Source of the DNA: Campylobacteraceae bacterium
GTDB taxonomy: Bacteria > Campylobacterota > Campylobacteria > Campylobacterales > Sulfurovaceae
Length of the DNA: 61,829 bases
Direction: 5' to 3'
NCBI GenBank assembly: GCA_027038275.1
Contig: JALVXC010000025.1
Coordinates: forward strand, 1 to 61,829
Both the position numbers and the translations under genes were made by a program. Below are positions 38,226-47,656 of the stretch, one piece after another; position 1 is the stretch's first letter; the number at the start of each line of letters is the position of its first letter. Under the pieces are notes generated by a model. That model saw only the letters and a list, made by a program, of their open reading frames with translations. It made no database searches and was not told the DNA's origin.

Positions 38226-39805
38226 TGTATTTTTATCTCCATTGACATTTTTTTCTTAAAAAATATAATTACAACATTAGACGTTTTTTTTAAATTAAAA
38301 TTGTTAGAATAATTATACCTATACATACTTAACTTATTAATATCTTTGAAAGAAATTATAAGTAAAGGTATAATAATTGAGTTATTTTTAACTTTAACAT
38401 CTATATTTGGATGAAAATGGAGATAACCTATACAACTATTGCTTTTATCTCCTTTTATAGTGTCGACTATTTTGATTTTTTTATTAAAAAAGCTCCACTC
38501 TCTTTGATGAAAAAGAGCTTTATGCTTATAGCCATCATGTACTGCTCTAATATAGTTATTCTTTTCATTTAACTCAATAACCTTAGCTCGTCTAGCTACT
38601 CTAAATCCACCCCAAACATCACTTTGGTTTTCTCCATCTATCTCTACTGTATTGTGTGAAGAGGTTGAGCGTTCTAAAGTACGTTGTTCATTTGTCTCAT
38701 AGGTTGAGATACCTGTGTCAACAATTACAGGTTGACCATGAACATAAAGTTCAAAGTTGAAAGTATCGCTATGTGCATGTCCTGGAATATAATCTGGACC
38801 AATATCTCCTACATCAATAACACACTCGTAGTTCTCATTTTTTACTTTTCTGTATCCACTATTTAAAAGTGTTATTTGTTTTGGTTTAAGAGCTAATATC
38901 TTGGCATAATTAAAAAGCTCTTTAGTGGTTGGAGCAATACCCTTAGCACTGTCATTAAACAGAGGAATATCTCCATTTTCATAAGTGATGGTTTTTAGCC
39001 AACCTAGCATTAGTTCAGCTTTTTGAGTAAGAAGAGGTAATAGCTCTTGATTTCTCCATTGACTATTTTTTACTAGATTTATACAGTCCAATACTCTAAA
39101 TAGCATAATTTGATGATACATTGGACTCAACTCAAAGTGAGCTCCATCATCTAATATCTGTTCCTCTAACTCCTCTGTTAAAATCTCAAATGCTTTAGCA
39201 TATAGCTTTTTATCTTCAAAGTAGTAAGCACCAAATAGTAGAGAAAATCCATTTTCCAGTAGATGATTGCCTAATATATGATACTCAAGATTGTCCATTA
39301 ATATATAGTATTGATTAAATATAAAAGAGTCTATCTCTCTATTTTGTATACTATTTTTAGATAAAAATTTAATAAAATTAATATTACGTAAAGAGATAGG
39401 AAATGGCATCTTTTTACCTCGAATAGGTTCAGGGTAGTTAATAAAATCTTGAATCAACTTTAAGCCATCTTCTTTACTTATATCCTCTTGTTGTAAAAAA
39501 TCAAAATAGGTAAGATTGTAGTTCCAAAGTTTACCATAACTATTGTAGTTCCAATCTATGCTATCTTTAAACTCATGCGTAATCCCTATAAATGTAAATT
39601 TACCATTTTTGTAAAGATTATTATAGATATAAAAAGTTGGATACTCTGTAAGTTTTAAAGCTTTAGATTGTGGTGCTACTAGGGTAGGGGGGGTATATTT
39701 GGTCAATTTTCGTATTTTATTACGGAGCATATAGTATGCTCTATATTTAAACTGTTTTGGTTTTAGGTATTTTAGGGTGTGGTAGAGTTTAATTAGTTTA
39801 TTCAT
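38222..39805 (-). CDS. Heparinase II/III-like protein
   Basis: A 527-residue protein with an N-terminal helical (alpha/alpha toroid-like) region and a C-terminal heparinase II/III beta-sandwich. The conserved stretch is GHAHSDTFNFELYVHGQPVIVDTG followed by SSHNTVEIDG; the two His and the Tyr of STYETN are where lyases of this fold have catalytic residues. Family members cleave uronic-acid-containing glycans by beta-elimination. The locus makes two hexosaminuronic acids, which fits. There is no signal peptide, which fits the subset found inside exopolysaccharide operons, where their role is uncertain. Coupled to the GT4 gene by four bases. Confidence 0.88.
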   Translation of the reverse strand: MNKLIKLYHTLKYLKPKQFKYRAYYMLRNKIRKLTKYTPPTLVAPQSKALKLTEYPTFYIYNNLYKNGKFTFIGITHEFKDSIDWNYNSYGKLWNYNLTYFDFLQQEDISKEDGLKLIQDFINYPEPIRGKKMPFPISLRNINFIKFLSKNSIQNREIDSFIFNQYYILMDNLEYHILGNHLLENGFSLLFGAYYFEDKKLYAKAFEILTEELEEQILDDGAHFELSPMYHQIMLFRVLDCINLVKNSQWRNQELLPLLTQKAELMLGWLKTITYENGDIPLFNDSAKGIAPTTKELFNYAKILALKPKQITLLNSGYRKVKNENYECVIDVGDIGPDYIPGHAHSDTFNFELYVHGQPVIVDTGISTYETNEQRTLERSTSSHNTVEIDGENQSDVWGGFRVARRAKVIELNEKNNYIRAVHDGYKHKALFHQREWSFFNKKIKIVDTIKGDKSNSCIGYLHFHPNIDVKVKNNSIIIPLLIISFKDINKLSMYRYNYSNNFNLKKTSNVVIIFFKKKMSMEIKIQ

Positions 39806-39813
39806 TGTGTATA

Positions 39814-41202
39814 TTAATTAGCCATGTATTTAGTAATATCTAATTTTTGAACTAAATGCTTAAACTTTCCTATACTTGTTCTTGCTATTTCATCTATAGT
39901 CTGAACTTTATATTCAAATTGGTTAGACATTTTTTTTGCTAGAGAAAGTATTTCTTGATGATTTATTTTTTTAGGTTCTTTTGTTTGAATATAAATAGTA
40001 ATGTATCCAGGAGTATCTTGATAAAATTGAATAGCATCAACATATTTATAGTTAGCAATAGAACCTGATGCTAATTTGGTAAAAAGAATAAGAGTACGAT
40101 TTTTGGTTACTAAGTATTCCTGTAATCGACCATCTATATATTGAGTTGTTTTAATAATATTGGTATCTTTAAAAAAAGTTTTTTCTCCTGATATAAAATC
40201 ATTAGTTTTATATCGAATAAAAGGCATTACAAAATTATCAAATGATGTTCCTACTATTTCATTATTTATAGATTCTGATAGTCCATATGAATTTAAAAAT
40301 TTATACTCCTCTTGATTTAAGTTATATGCAGCACAAATACGTTCTGAATGTCCATATTGTGCAATAATATTACATTTAAAGAAATTTTTAAACTCATGAA
40401 AGTAATAGTCAGGAATGCCTTCTGAGGTCAATATAATGCCTTTTATATTTGATATTTCATTAATATTATTTTTTTTGCAAATTTGTATAAATTGGTACAA
40501 CCTAGAGGGATAAGCATTTATAAATTTTGCTTGAAACTTATGTATCTGTTCTAGTATAGTATGAATATTTTTTGGGTCATTAGTAAAATTACGTTCAAAA
40601 AATAGATAGTTATCGACTGCTTCATGCACCCAAGGTCTCGGTTCTGAATTATCTACATGAATAGTACGAAAAGCTAATGTTTTAGCTCGATATTTATATC
40701 CTTTAAGTTGTTTAAAAACATGTAGGAAATATGCTTTTTCCTTTGCCCTTGAAAGCTCTCTTGGAATAAAAAACTCCATAGCTTTCATACTTGTACCTCC
40801 TGTTTTAATAGAAACCTCTTTTTCAACTTTATTTGTATGCATATCGGATAAATTATTTAAAATATCCTCTTTTGTTAAATAAGGAACTTTTTTATAGTCA
40901 TCAAAGCTTTTGAAATCTTTTATTTTAAAGTCATGTTTATCAAACAGTTTTCTGTAGTAAGGTAGATTATCGTACGCAAATTGTAATGTTTCATAAGTTT
41001 TATTATACATATAGTCAAGTTGAAACTGTTCGCTAGAACTATAAAATTTTTCCAGAATATCTCTATGTTTTGGGTAGTTTTTACCAAATCTTATTTCAAG
41101 TGGTATTTGACCATATAGTTCTCCTAAAAATGTTTGAATTGGCTGAGGTAATCTATAATAAGAGCTCTTATATTGATGAAGTATGCTATCTATATTTTTC
41201 AT
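39814..41202 (-). CDS. CapK-like adenylate-forming protein (phenylacetate-CoA ligase family)
   Basis: A 462-residue member of the AMP-dependent synthetase fold, closest to the CapK/PaaK group. YLTKEDILNNL, the phosphate-loop variant SIKTGGTSMKAMEF, ILTSEGIPDYY, AQYGHSERICAAYN and the hinge YIDGRLQEYLV are all present. PaaK enzymes activate a carboxylate as acyl-adenylate. CapK-type homologues are frequent in capsule loci, where they may activate a substituent; their substrate is mostly unknown. It overlaps the upstream GT4 gene by four bases and lies eight bases from the heparinase-like gene. Confidence 0.87.
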   Translation of the reverse strand: MKNIDSILHQYKSSYYRLPQPIQTFLGELYGQIPLEIRFGKNYPKHRDILEKFYSSSEQFQLDYMYNKTYETLQFAYDNLPYYRKLFDKHDFKIKDFKSFDDYKKVPYLTKEDILNNLSDMHTNKVEKEVSIKTGGTSMKAMEFFIPRELSRAKEKAYFLHVFKQLKGYKYRAKTLAFRTIHVDNSEPRPWVHEAVDNYLFFERNFTNDPKNIHTILEQIHKFQAKFINAYPSRLYQFIQICKKNNINEISNIKGIILTSEGIPDYYFHEFKNFFKCNIIAQYGHSERICAAYNLNQEEYKFLNSYGLSESINNEIVGTSFDNFVMPFIRYKTNDFISGEKTFFKDTNIIKTTQYIDGRLQEYLVTKNRTLILFTKLASGSIANYKYVDAIQFYQDTPGYITIYIQTKEPKKINHQEILSLAKKMSNQFEYKVQTIDEIARTSIGKFKHLVQKLDITKYMAN

Positions 41203-42236
41203 TTTTTTCCTTTGTGATTAATATGTTCTAAAAATAGGTCAGTTTGAATATTGCTATTGAAGTTAGAGAAAGTCTTAACAGCTTCTTTATGTAGATGGTC
41301 ATATTTTGTATTATCTATACTCTTTATAGCCTCTAAAAGTTGTTGAGTTTTTTTAACATCTACAAGTAGTGCATTTTTATTATCTGTACACATCTCCATT
41401 ATTCCTTGCAATTTAGTTGCAATAACTGGTATTCCTAATGCAAAAGCTTCTATAATGATGCCAGGGTAACCTTCTCTATGAGATGGAAGTACAAGTACAT
41501 CATATCTATCCATTACTTTTAAGACATCATTAGAATTTAATGGACCTTTATAGTTTACTCCTATTTTTTTAAAATACTCAATAGAGTATTTTTCATTTGT
41601 ATATTTAATTGGTCCATAGAGGTCGCAAGTGTAACTTTTATCTAGTTTTCTAATAACTTCACAAAGTTCATCTATTCCTTTCTCTTCATTTATAGAACCA
41701 ATATAGACAAATCTTTTTTTAAATTTTCGTACTTTTTTTATTTGAATATTTGCATCTCTTACGTTTGGAAACCAGAAGGTATTTTTATTATATTTTTTGA
41801 AAGTATTGACAAGATATTTTGTTTCAAAAAAGACTGTATCTGTATGTTTTATAATTGTTCTAATTACAAATTTTTTAAAAAAATTTGAATTATTATAGAC
41901 TTTATCAAGGCTTCCTGCAAATTTTCGTAAACTTGTTTTTTTAGAGAAAATTTTTGCTAAAATAATAATAATTGGAGAGAGTACTAAAAAACTATTCATT
42001 GTCGCATGAAGTGAAATATGTTCATGTTTTCTAATATTTTTTATAAGAGCTAAAATAATTTTTGGAAACATAAAAATATTATTGTTATAGTTTGCTTTTA
42101 GAGTATCTATAGTTGAAAAGTCTATCTTTTTTTGTATAAGTTCAGATATTAGGAGTTCAAATAGAATTGTAATTCCCCCTGTATCGTTTTTATTGTATCT
42201 ATTTTGTTTTGGACCTATTAATAATATTTTTGACAT
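41199..42236 (-). CDS. Glycosyltransferase family 4
   Basis: A 345-residue GT-B transferase. The N-terminus is ILLIGPKQNRYNKNDTGGITILFELL (core NDTGGITILFELL, acceptor-side loop). The donor site includes FVYIGSINEEKGIDEL and the E-x7-E motif in PSHREGYPGIIIEAF. The length is slightly short for the family but all landmarks are present. It is coupled to the CapK-like gene (ATGA). A 98-base gap separates it from the acetyltransferase gene upstream. Donor unknown. Confidence 0.9.
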   Translation of the reverse strand: MSKILLIGPKQNRYNKNDTGGITILFELLISELIQKKIDFSTIDTLKANYNNNIFMFPKIILALIKNIRKHEHISLHATMNSFLVLSPIIIILAKIFSKKTSLRKFAGSLDKVYNNSNFFKKFVIRTIIKHTDTVFFETKYLVNTFKKYNKNTFWFPNVRDANIQIKKVRKFKKRFVYIGSINEEKGIDELCEVIRKLDKSYTCDLYGPIKYTNEKYSIEYFKKIGVNYKGPLNSNDVLKVMDRYDVLVLPSHREGYPGIIIEAFALGIPVIATKLQGIMEMCTDNKNALLVDVKKTQQLLEAIKSIDNTKYDHLHKEAVKTFSNFNSNIQTDLFLEHINHKGKK

Positions 42237-42334
42237 AATTTTACTCTTTTTTTTAATTATTTTAAAATAGATTTAATCTTATCTAATTTTACTTTTAACT
42301 ATGTATTCATACTCTCTTAAAAAAAATTAAGTAG

Positions 42335-42862
42335 TTAATCGTTCTTTTTATATTTTTTTAATAAATAAGATTTTTTTTCTTTAGGCGAGTAGTGTTTTAT
42401 ATAATCGTATTTATCTTTATTTTTATTATGAAATTCATCTAAAGAACAAATATATTTAGCAGGTATACCTGCATAGACACTATTATCTTTTAGCTCTCCT
42501 TTAACTAAACTGCAAGCACCAATAATAATATTATTGCCAATTTTTGTATTTGGTAATATAGTAGTATCCATACCTATAAAAACATTATTCCCTATAATAA
42601 TTTCTCCAAAAAGATCTATTTGATTATATTCTGGATATTTATTGCGTATTACATAAGCTGCTCCATCATGAGTAATAAACTTAACACCACTTGATGTTCT
42701 TACATTATCTCCCATAGTTATCAAATATGGTTCACTTCCCCAACTGCGTGTCATAAAATTACAGTTTTTACCAAAATTGACTTCAAGACGTTTTGCCAAT
42801 TTAGTTTTTGAAATTATTCTATAATATATAGCAGTAGATAAAAATTTTATTTTTTTAATCAT
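42335..42862 (-). CDS. Hexapeptide-repeat O-acetyltransferase
   Basis: A 175-residue left-handed beta-helix acyltransferase. Imperfect I-G-x-x-x-x-I hexads run from GDNVRTSSGVKFITHDGA to IIIGNNVFIGMDTTILPNTKIGNNIIIGACSLV, interrupted by the loop YVIRNKYPEYNQ that carries the acceptor site. The catalytic His is probably that of THDG. The C-terminal helix and basic tail are typical of WbbJ/CapG-like enzymes. It would O-acetylate the polysaccharide or its precursor. One base separates it from the GT4 gene upstream. Confidence 0.9.
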   Translation of the reverse strand: MIKKIKFLSTAIYYRIISKTKLAKRLEVNFGKNCNFMTRSWGSEPYLITMGDNVRTSSGVKFITHDGAAYVIRNKYPEYNQIDLFGEIIIGNNVFIGMDTTILPNTKIGNNIIIGACSLVKGELKDNSVYAGIPAKYICSLDEFHNKNKDKYDYIKHYSPKEKKSYLLKKYKKND

Positions 42863-42863
42863 A

Positions 42864-43970
42864 CTAGTTTACCTTTTTATTGTTGTGAATTGTATTTATT
42901 AGTATTGTTTCCCACTTCTTAGAGATATTTTTAATATCTAATTCATCTCTAATCTTTTTTGCTTTATCTCCAAGCTGTTTTCTTTTTTTATCATCATTAA
43001 TTAATTGATTAATTGTTTGAGATAGTAGAGCAATATTGTTAGCTTCAACAAGTACACCATTTTGATTATGAGAAATAATCTCTTTAGGCCCTGTTGGACA
43101 ATCAAAAGCAATACTACAACACCCATACCCCATTGCCTCACATAATGCACCAGGAAAACCCTCTGAGCGAGAAGATAGAACAAAAATAGAAGCCTGTTTA
43201 TATAGATACTCCATATCATCTATCTGACCAACTAAAGATATCTTATGTTGTAAATTTAGTTGAGCTATTAAATCCTCTAAAGCAGTACGCTCACTACCCT
43301 CTCCAGCAATAATCAATCTCCAACTATTATTTGGTAACATACTAAATGCCTCTATAAGCATATCAAATCCTTTGATATGTGTAAGTCTACCCACTCCTAA
43401 AATAATATTCTCTTTTTGAATATAGCTATGTTTGTCTTTTAAAATTAGTGGATTTTTTAGTATGCTAATATCTTTTACATAGTGATATTTTGGTCTATCT
43501 TCTTCTGTTAAAACTATAAGATGGTTACAAAGAGGGTAGGTTACTCTTCTTAAAAATCGCCAAATAGCTGTCTCAATTTTACCTCTTTCATTACTTAATG
43601 AACGATGATAACTACTATGTTCAGAGATAATAACAGGATAAGAGGCAAGTTTTGCTCCTATTACTGTTAAAATATTTGTTGATGCTACAAATCCAATAAC
43701 AATATCAGGGTCTATTTTTTTAGTTGTATTGGCTATATGTTCTACTTGATTTGTGATTTGTTGGATTTTTTTAGGTAAATATTTTTTCTTAGTATTGTTT
43801 ATATGAAATAATTTAATTTTATTGTCTAATATAAAAATATTATTTGAGTTTGAAAGCAGTATAATATTAATATCATGTCCCATAGTTACAAAATGGTTTG
43901 CTAATGTCACTAGTATCTTCTCTGCACCACCTAGAGAGCTTAATGAGTGAATAACAAATGCTATTTTCAT
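42864..43970 (-). CDS. Glycosyltransferase family 4
   Basis: A 368-residue GT-B transferase with the full set of motifs: IHSLSSLGGAEKILVTLANH at the acceptor loop, VIISEHSSYHR, ILGVGRLTHIKGFDMLIEAF, LIIAGEGSERTALE, and the E-x7-E in SSRSEGFPGALCEAMGYG. It resembles GalNAc- or GlcNAc-transferring members such as PglJ/PglH/WbnK types, but donor use cannot be read from sequence. It overlaps the Wzy-like gene by four bases. Confidence 0.92.
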   Translation of the reverse strand: MKIAFVIHSLSSLGGAEKILVTLANHFVTMGHDINIILLSNSNNIFILDNKIKLFHINNTKKKYLPKKIQQITNQVEHIANTTKKIDPDIVIGFVASTNILTVIGAKLASYPVIISEHSSYHRSLSNERGKIETAIWRFLRRVTYPLCNHLIVLTEEDRPKYHYVKDISILKNPLILKDKHSYIQKENIILGVGRLTHIKGFDMLIEAFSMLPNNSWRLIIAGEGSERTALEDLIAQLNLQHKISLVGQIDDMEYLYKQASIFVLSSRSEGFPGALCEAMGYGCCSIAFDCPTGPKEIISHNQNGVLVEANNIALLSQTINQLINDDKKRKQLGDKAKKIRDELDIKNISKKWETILINTIHNNKKVN

Positions 43971-45187
43971 ACTTTCATCTCCTTCATATAGTTATTTTTA
44001 GCTTTATCTCCTAGAACAGATAAGATTACAATTGAAGCAACCTGAGCAGGTTGTTCTAACATATTATGTGAAAAGAAACAAGCAAGTGTAAAGTATGTAA
44101 GAATTAGAACTGCAAGATGTTTTTGTTCTCTATTTCCAAATTTGACTATATTGTAACTACTAAAAAAGAACATAAGTGGGATTAAAAGAATTCCAAATAT
44201 TCCATAGTCCGCCCATATCATAGCAAAAGTATTATGTGGAGAAACTACATGTTTCCATAAACGAGTTGTTGCATATCCATTACCTAAAATAGGATTATCT
44301 AGGTATATATTTATGGCATCTTTTAAAACCTTTTTTCTTTCATCCATATCGTGTGTATCTGATGATTTGTTATCTGCAAAAAAATTAACTCTATTTCTCA
44401 TGTTCTCAGTAACTTGTAAGTCAAAAGTGTCAGATAGCGTATCAAACCCTCCTGTAGCTAACCAACTAAAAAATAGAGTAATAGTGGTTATAATTATTAG
44501 TAGATGAGAGGCATATAGCTTCTTTTGAAATAGCATAATAAATAGGATTAATAGAAAAATCATGATATTTGATCTTGACATTGTAAAAAAAACACCTAAA
44601 AAAACTACTATTATAAATAAAAATCGTAACTTTTTAGGTATCATATCAATTCCTAAGATAAGCAAAACAACCATAGCACTACCTGCTATATTTGAATTTA
44701 AATAGGTTGAAGCAGCTCTCCCCACAACATAACTAGCAATTTCTTTTCCAAAATAGAAGTATCCTGGGTCAAAGTAGTCAATACCTAAAATAATTGTTGC
44801 TATTAATCCTAAAATAACAGTAGTTCTTCGAGTAATAGTTAAATTGCTATCATCAAGATTAAATAAGAATATAAGAGAGAAAAACATGAATAAAAAAAAG
44901 AAAAATATCTTTAAGTATTTAAACTCTCCTGCTCCTGCAGGAGATGTTATAAAATATGAAATATTTAAGATTGTATAATATATTATCCATATTATTAGTA
45001 TATTCTTATAAGGAAGTGGTAGTGACTTTTTTATATAAAATAATACAACAATTGTAAATATTGTTAAGTCCATAAGATAAGCAGGAAAGGGAAAAAATCC
45101 TACAAAAGGTAAGTAAATTGTTAAATTTAAAAAAATCATACCAGTTCCAATAATTAGTATTAAATTTTTAAATTGTATATTAAGCAT
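43967..45187 (-). CDS. O-antigen ligase/polymerase-type membrane protein (Wzy or WaaL fold)
   Basis: A 406-residue polytopic membrane protein with about 11 hydrophobic helices and one large periplasmic loop (about 235-310). The loop carries ILGNGYATTRLWKHVVSPHNTFAMIW, abridged here to GNGYAT and SPHNTFAMIWADYG, the Wzy_C/O-antigen-ligase signature with its conserved His. It lies with a flippase, Wza and Wzc, so polymerisation of repeat units (Wzy) is more likely than ligation to lipid A. It overlaps the GT4 genes on both sides, by four and eight bases. Confidence 0.87.
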   Translation of the reverse strand: MLNIQFKNLILIIGTGMIFLNLTIYLPFVGFFPFPAYLMDLTIFTIVVLFYIKKSLPLPYKNILIIWIIYYTILNISYFITSPAGAGEFKYLKIFFFFLFMFFSLIFLFNLDDSNLTITRRTTVILGLIATIILGIDYFDPGYFYFGKEIASYVVGRAASTYLNSNIAGSAMVVLLILGIDMIPKKLRFLFIIVVFLGVFFTMSRSNIMIFLLILFIMLFQKKLYASHLLIIITTITLFFSWLATGGFDTLSDTFDLQVTENMRNRVNFFADNKSSDTHDMDERKKVLKDAINIYLDNPILGNGYATTRLWKHVVSPHNTFAMIWADYGIFGILLIPLMFFFSSYNIVKFGNREQKHLAVLILTYFTLACFFSHNMLEQPAQVASIVILSVLGDKAKNNYMKEMKV

Positions 45188-46259
45188 ACTCTTCTCTTAA
45201 CTCTTGGAAATATCTGTTTGAGTTTGTTGGTTGATACTTTTGAGTAAATCCTAAATTTTGTAGCTTCTTAAAATCTAAAATTTTAGATGCAAGTTCTTTA
45301 CTATCTTCAATATCTGTAAGAAACCCATTTCTTCCATTCTCTATAAGAGTGGAGATAAAAGGAATGCATCTTGTAGATACAACGGGCTTCTTAAGATAAA
45401 GATTTTCTAAAAGAGCATTAGGTAGTCCTTCTCTTCTTGAAGAGAGAACAAATAGATCTGAAAAATAGAAAAAACGATAAGGGTTTGACTGAAATCCTAA
45501 AAAGTTTACATTTTTTTCTAAATTTAACTCTTTTTGTTTTTTTAATAAAAGCTCTCTTTCTCCATCATCTCTGCCAATAATATGGAGTACAAAATTTTTA
45601 TCTTTTTTAATAACTAATGCAAAAGCATCTAAAAGTACATCAAATGCCTTAGCGTAGGTTAGTCTTCCAGCTGCAACTACATTGATTTTATCTTGATTAA
45701 AAGGGTTTTGAACATTATTGATTTTATTGTTTATCTCATCTTCATTAAGAGGATTAATAAAGATATCTACTCTTTTAGGAGATAAACCATAGTACTCTAT
45801 AAGTTCATTTTTCATTTCAGGAGTTTGAGCTAATACTCTATCTGCTGTTTTATAGGCTCTTTTAAATAAAAATTTCCAACTTCTTTTATGTCTACCCTCT
45901 TGAGCAAGAAGTTTTGGTGATGTTGCATTTCTCAATACAATAAAAGGTTTATCTTTTATACCAAGTAGTGCTAAATATTGAGCTATACTAGTATGGGTCA
46001 TTGTAGAATAGATTATATCAGGTTGTATATTTTGAATAATTTTTCTAAATTTAAAGATAGAAAATAGTGTTTTTTTAGCATTTAGATTTATGATTTTGAC
46101 ATAGGTAGGAATCTCTTTTAAAAATATGCCTTCTCTAGATACCATAACTAGGAAAATATCAAACCTATTTTTATCTAGTTGTTTAATAATATTGACAGTA
46201 ACACGTTCTGCACCACCACCAATAAGATTTGCCATAAAAAACACTATTTTTCTTTTCAT
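45180..46259 (-). CDS. Glycosyltransferase family 4
   Basis: A 359-residue GT-B transferase: FFMANLIGGGAERVTVNIIKQL at the acceptor loop (core IGGGAERVTVNI), VAAGRLTYAKAFDVLLDAF, LHIIGRDDGERELL, and E-x7-E in SSRREGLPNALLENLYLKK. PglJ/WbpT-like overall. It lies 16 bases downstream of wecC and overlaps the polymerase gene, so it is expressed with the UDP-ManNAcA enzyme and may use that donor; this is inference from position only. Confidence 0.92.
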   Translation of the reverse strand: MKRKIVFFMANLIGGGAERVTVNIIKQLDKNRFDIFLVMVSREGIFLKEIPTYVKIINLNAKKTLFSIFKFRKIIQNIQPDIIYSTMTHTSIAQYLALLGIKDKPFIVLRNATSPKLLAQEGRHKRSWKFLFKRAYKTADRVLAQTPEMKNELIEYYGLSPKRVDIFINPLNEDEINNKINNVQNPFNQDKINVVAAGRLTYAKAFDVLLDAFALVIKKDKNFVLHIIGRDDGERELLLKKQKELNLEKNVNFLGFQSNPYRFFYFSDLFVLSSRREGLPNALLENLYLKKPVVSTRCIPFISTLIENGRNGFLTDIEDSKELASKILDFKKLQNLGFTQKYQPTNSNRYFQELREEYA

Positions 46260-46275
46260 TTAACTATGCTCTCTA

Positions 46276-47475
46276 CTAATTTATAATACCACAAAAGTCA
46301 AAAATTTCTCTATCTACAATAGAAATATCTTTAAACTCATCATGTGCAACTAAAAATACAATAATATCTGCCTCTTTTATAGCTTCTTTCATATTAATTA
46401 GATTAAATTCATCTGATGATTTCAAATTTGGTTCTACTGGAAGTACACTTAATCCATCACTTAAAAGTTTTCTTGTTACATAAACAGCTGGAGACTCTCT
46501 TAAGTCATCAATATTTGGTTTAAATGCCAATCCCATACAAGCTATTTTTGCTTCTTTTCCATGTTTTTTCTCAAATTGTAGTGCAGCATTTTTAATTTTT
46601 TCTATTGCCCACTCTGTTTTATAGTTATTTACCTCTCTAGCTGTACGAATAATCTTAGCATCTTCTCCTCCAGCATGGACAATAAACCATGGGTCAACAG
46701 CAATACAATGACCACCAACACCAACACCTGGTTGTAAAATATTTACTCTTGGATGACGATTTGCAAGTTTAATTAGCTCCCATACATCAATATTGAATTT
46801 ATCAGAAAGAATAGATAGCTCATTTGCAAATGCAATATTTAAATCTCTATAGCTATTTTCAGTTAACTTTGCCATTTCAGCTGTTTTAGCATCTGTTTGA
46901 AGTACCTCTCCACTAACAAATGTTTTGTAAAACTCAGCAGTAGCCTTAGTAGCTTCTTTAGTAATACCACCTACAATACGGTCATTTTCTACTAATTCAC
47001 GCATAATCTGTCCAGGAAGAACTCGTTCAGGGCAATGTGCTATATGTATTTTAGTAGTATCAATACCTTTTGAGGTTAAAACTTCTGCTATTTTATCTGT
47101 TGTTCCAACAGGTGAAGTTGACTCTAAAATTACAATATTACCCTCTTCTAAATAGGGAGCAATAGCTTCTGTAGCAGAGAGAACATAATCTATATTTGGA
47201 ACATAGCCCTCATGAAAAGGAGTAGGAACAGCAATAATAAAAATATCAGATTTTTTAGGCTTTAAATCAGCAACTAAATTACCAGAGTTTACAGCTGAAC
47301 GTACAAAAGTATCTAAATCAGGCTCTACTATATGAATTTTTCCCTGATTTATTGTATCTATAGTACTCTTTACTACATCTACACCATGAACTTTATAGTT
47401 TCGGTTTGCAAGAAGTGCTGCTGTTGGCAATCCAATATATCCAAGACCTATTACACATACTGTTTTTATTTGCAT
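46276..47475 (-). CDS. wecC: UDP-N-acetyl-D-mannosamine dehydrogenase
   Basis: A 399-residue UDP-sugar 6-dehydrogenase that oxidises UDP-ManNAc to UDP-ManNAcA with two NAD. VIGLGYIGLPTAALLA binds NAD; INQGKIHIVEPDL and ILESTSPVGTT match WecC closely; the catalytic Cys is in GVGGHCIAVDP. Its substrate is supplied by wecB at 13669. AAGGGAAAT precedes the ATG and a 181-base gap separates it from the SdrD-like gene, so it probably starts its own transcript that runs through to 33894. Confidence 0.95.
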   Translation of the reverse strand: MQIKTVCVIGLGYIGLPTAALLANRNYKVHGVDVVKSTIDTINQGKIHIVEPDLDTFVRSAVNSGNLVADLKPKKSDIFIIAVPTPFHEGYVPNIDYVLSATEAIAPYLEEGNIVILESTSPVGTTDKIAEVLTSKGIDTTKIHIAHCPERVLPGQIMRELVENDRIVGGITKEATKATAEFYKTFVSGEVLQTDAKTAEMAKLTENSYRDLNIAFANELSILSDKFNIDVWELIKLANRHPRVNILQPGVGVGGHCIAVDPWFIVHAGGEDAKIIRTAREVNNYKTEWAIEKIKNAALQFEKKHGKEAKIACMGLAFKPNIDDLRESPAVYVTRKLLSDGLSVLPVEPNLKSSDEFNLINMKEAIKEADIIVFLVAHDEFKDISIVDREIFDFCGIIN

Positions 47476-47613
47476 TTATTTCCCTTAAAAATTATTAGTA
47501 TTTTTTATCTCTTAATTTACTTAAAATTGTTTTTTTATATTTAGAATTATACTATTAATATAGTTAAAATATATTAAAGAATAGTTAAGAAAATGTTAAT
47601 AAGTTTTAAATTA

Positions 47614-47647
47614 TAAGAAGACTTTGAAATATATCAAAGTCTTCTTA
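47614..47647 (-). terminator. Terminator after the SdrD-like gene
   Basis: A perfect 14-bp stem (47614-47627 with 47634-47647) with a 6-base loop, nine bases past the stop codon. The following minus-strand sequence is A/T-rich. It should isolate the giant surface protein from the wecC transcript. Confidence 0.8.
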
Positions 47648-47656
47648 CATAAATGC

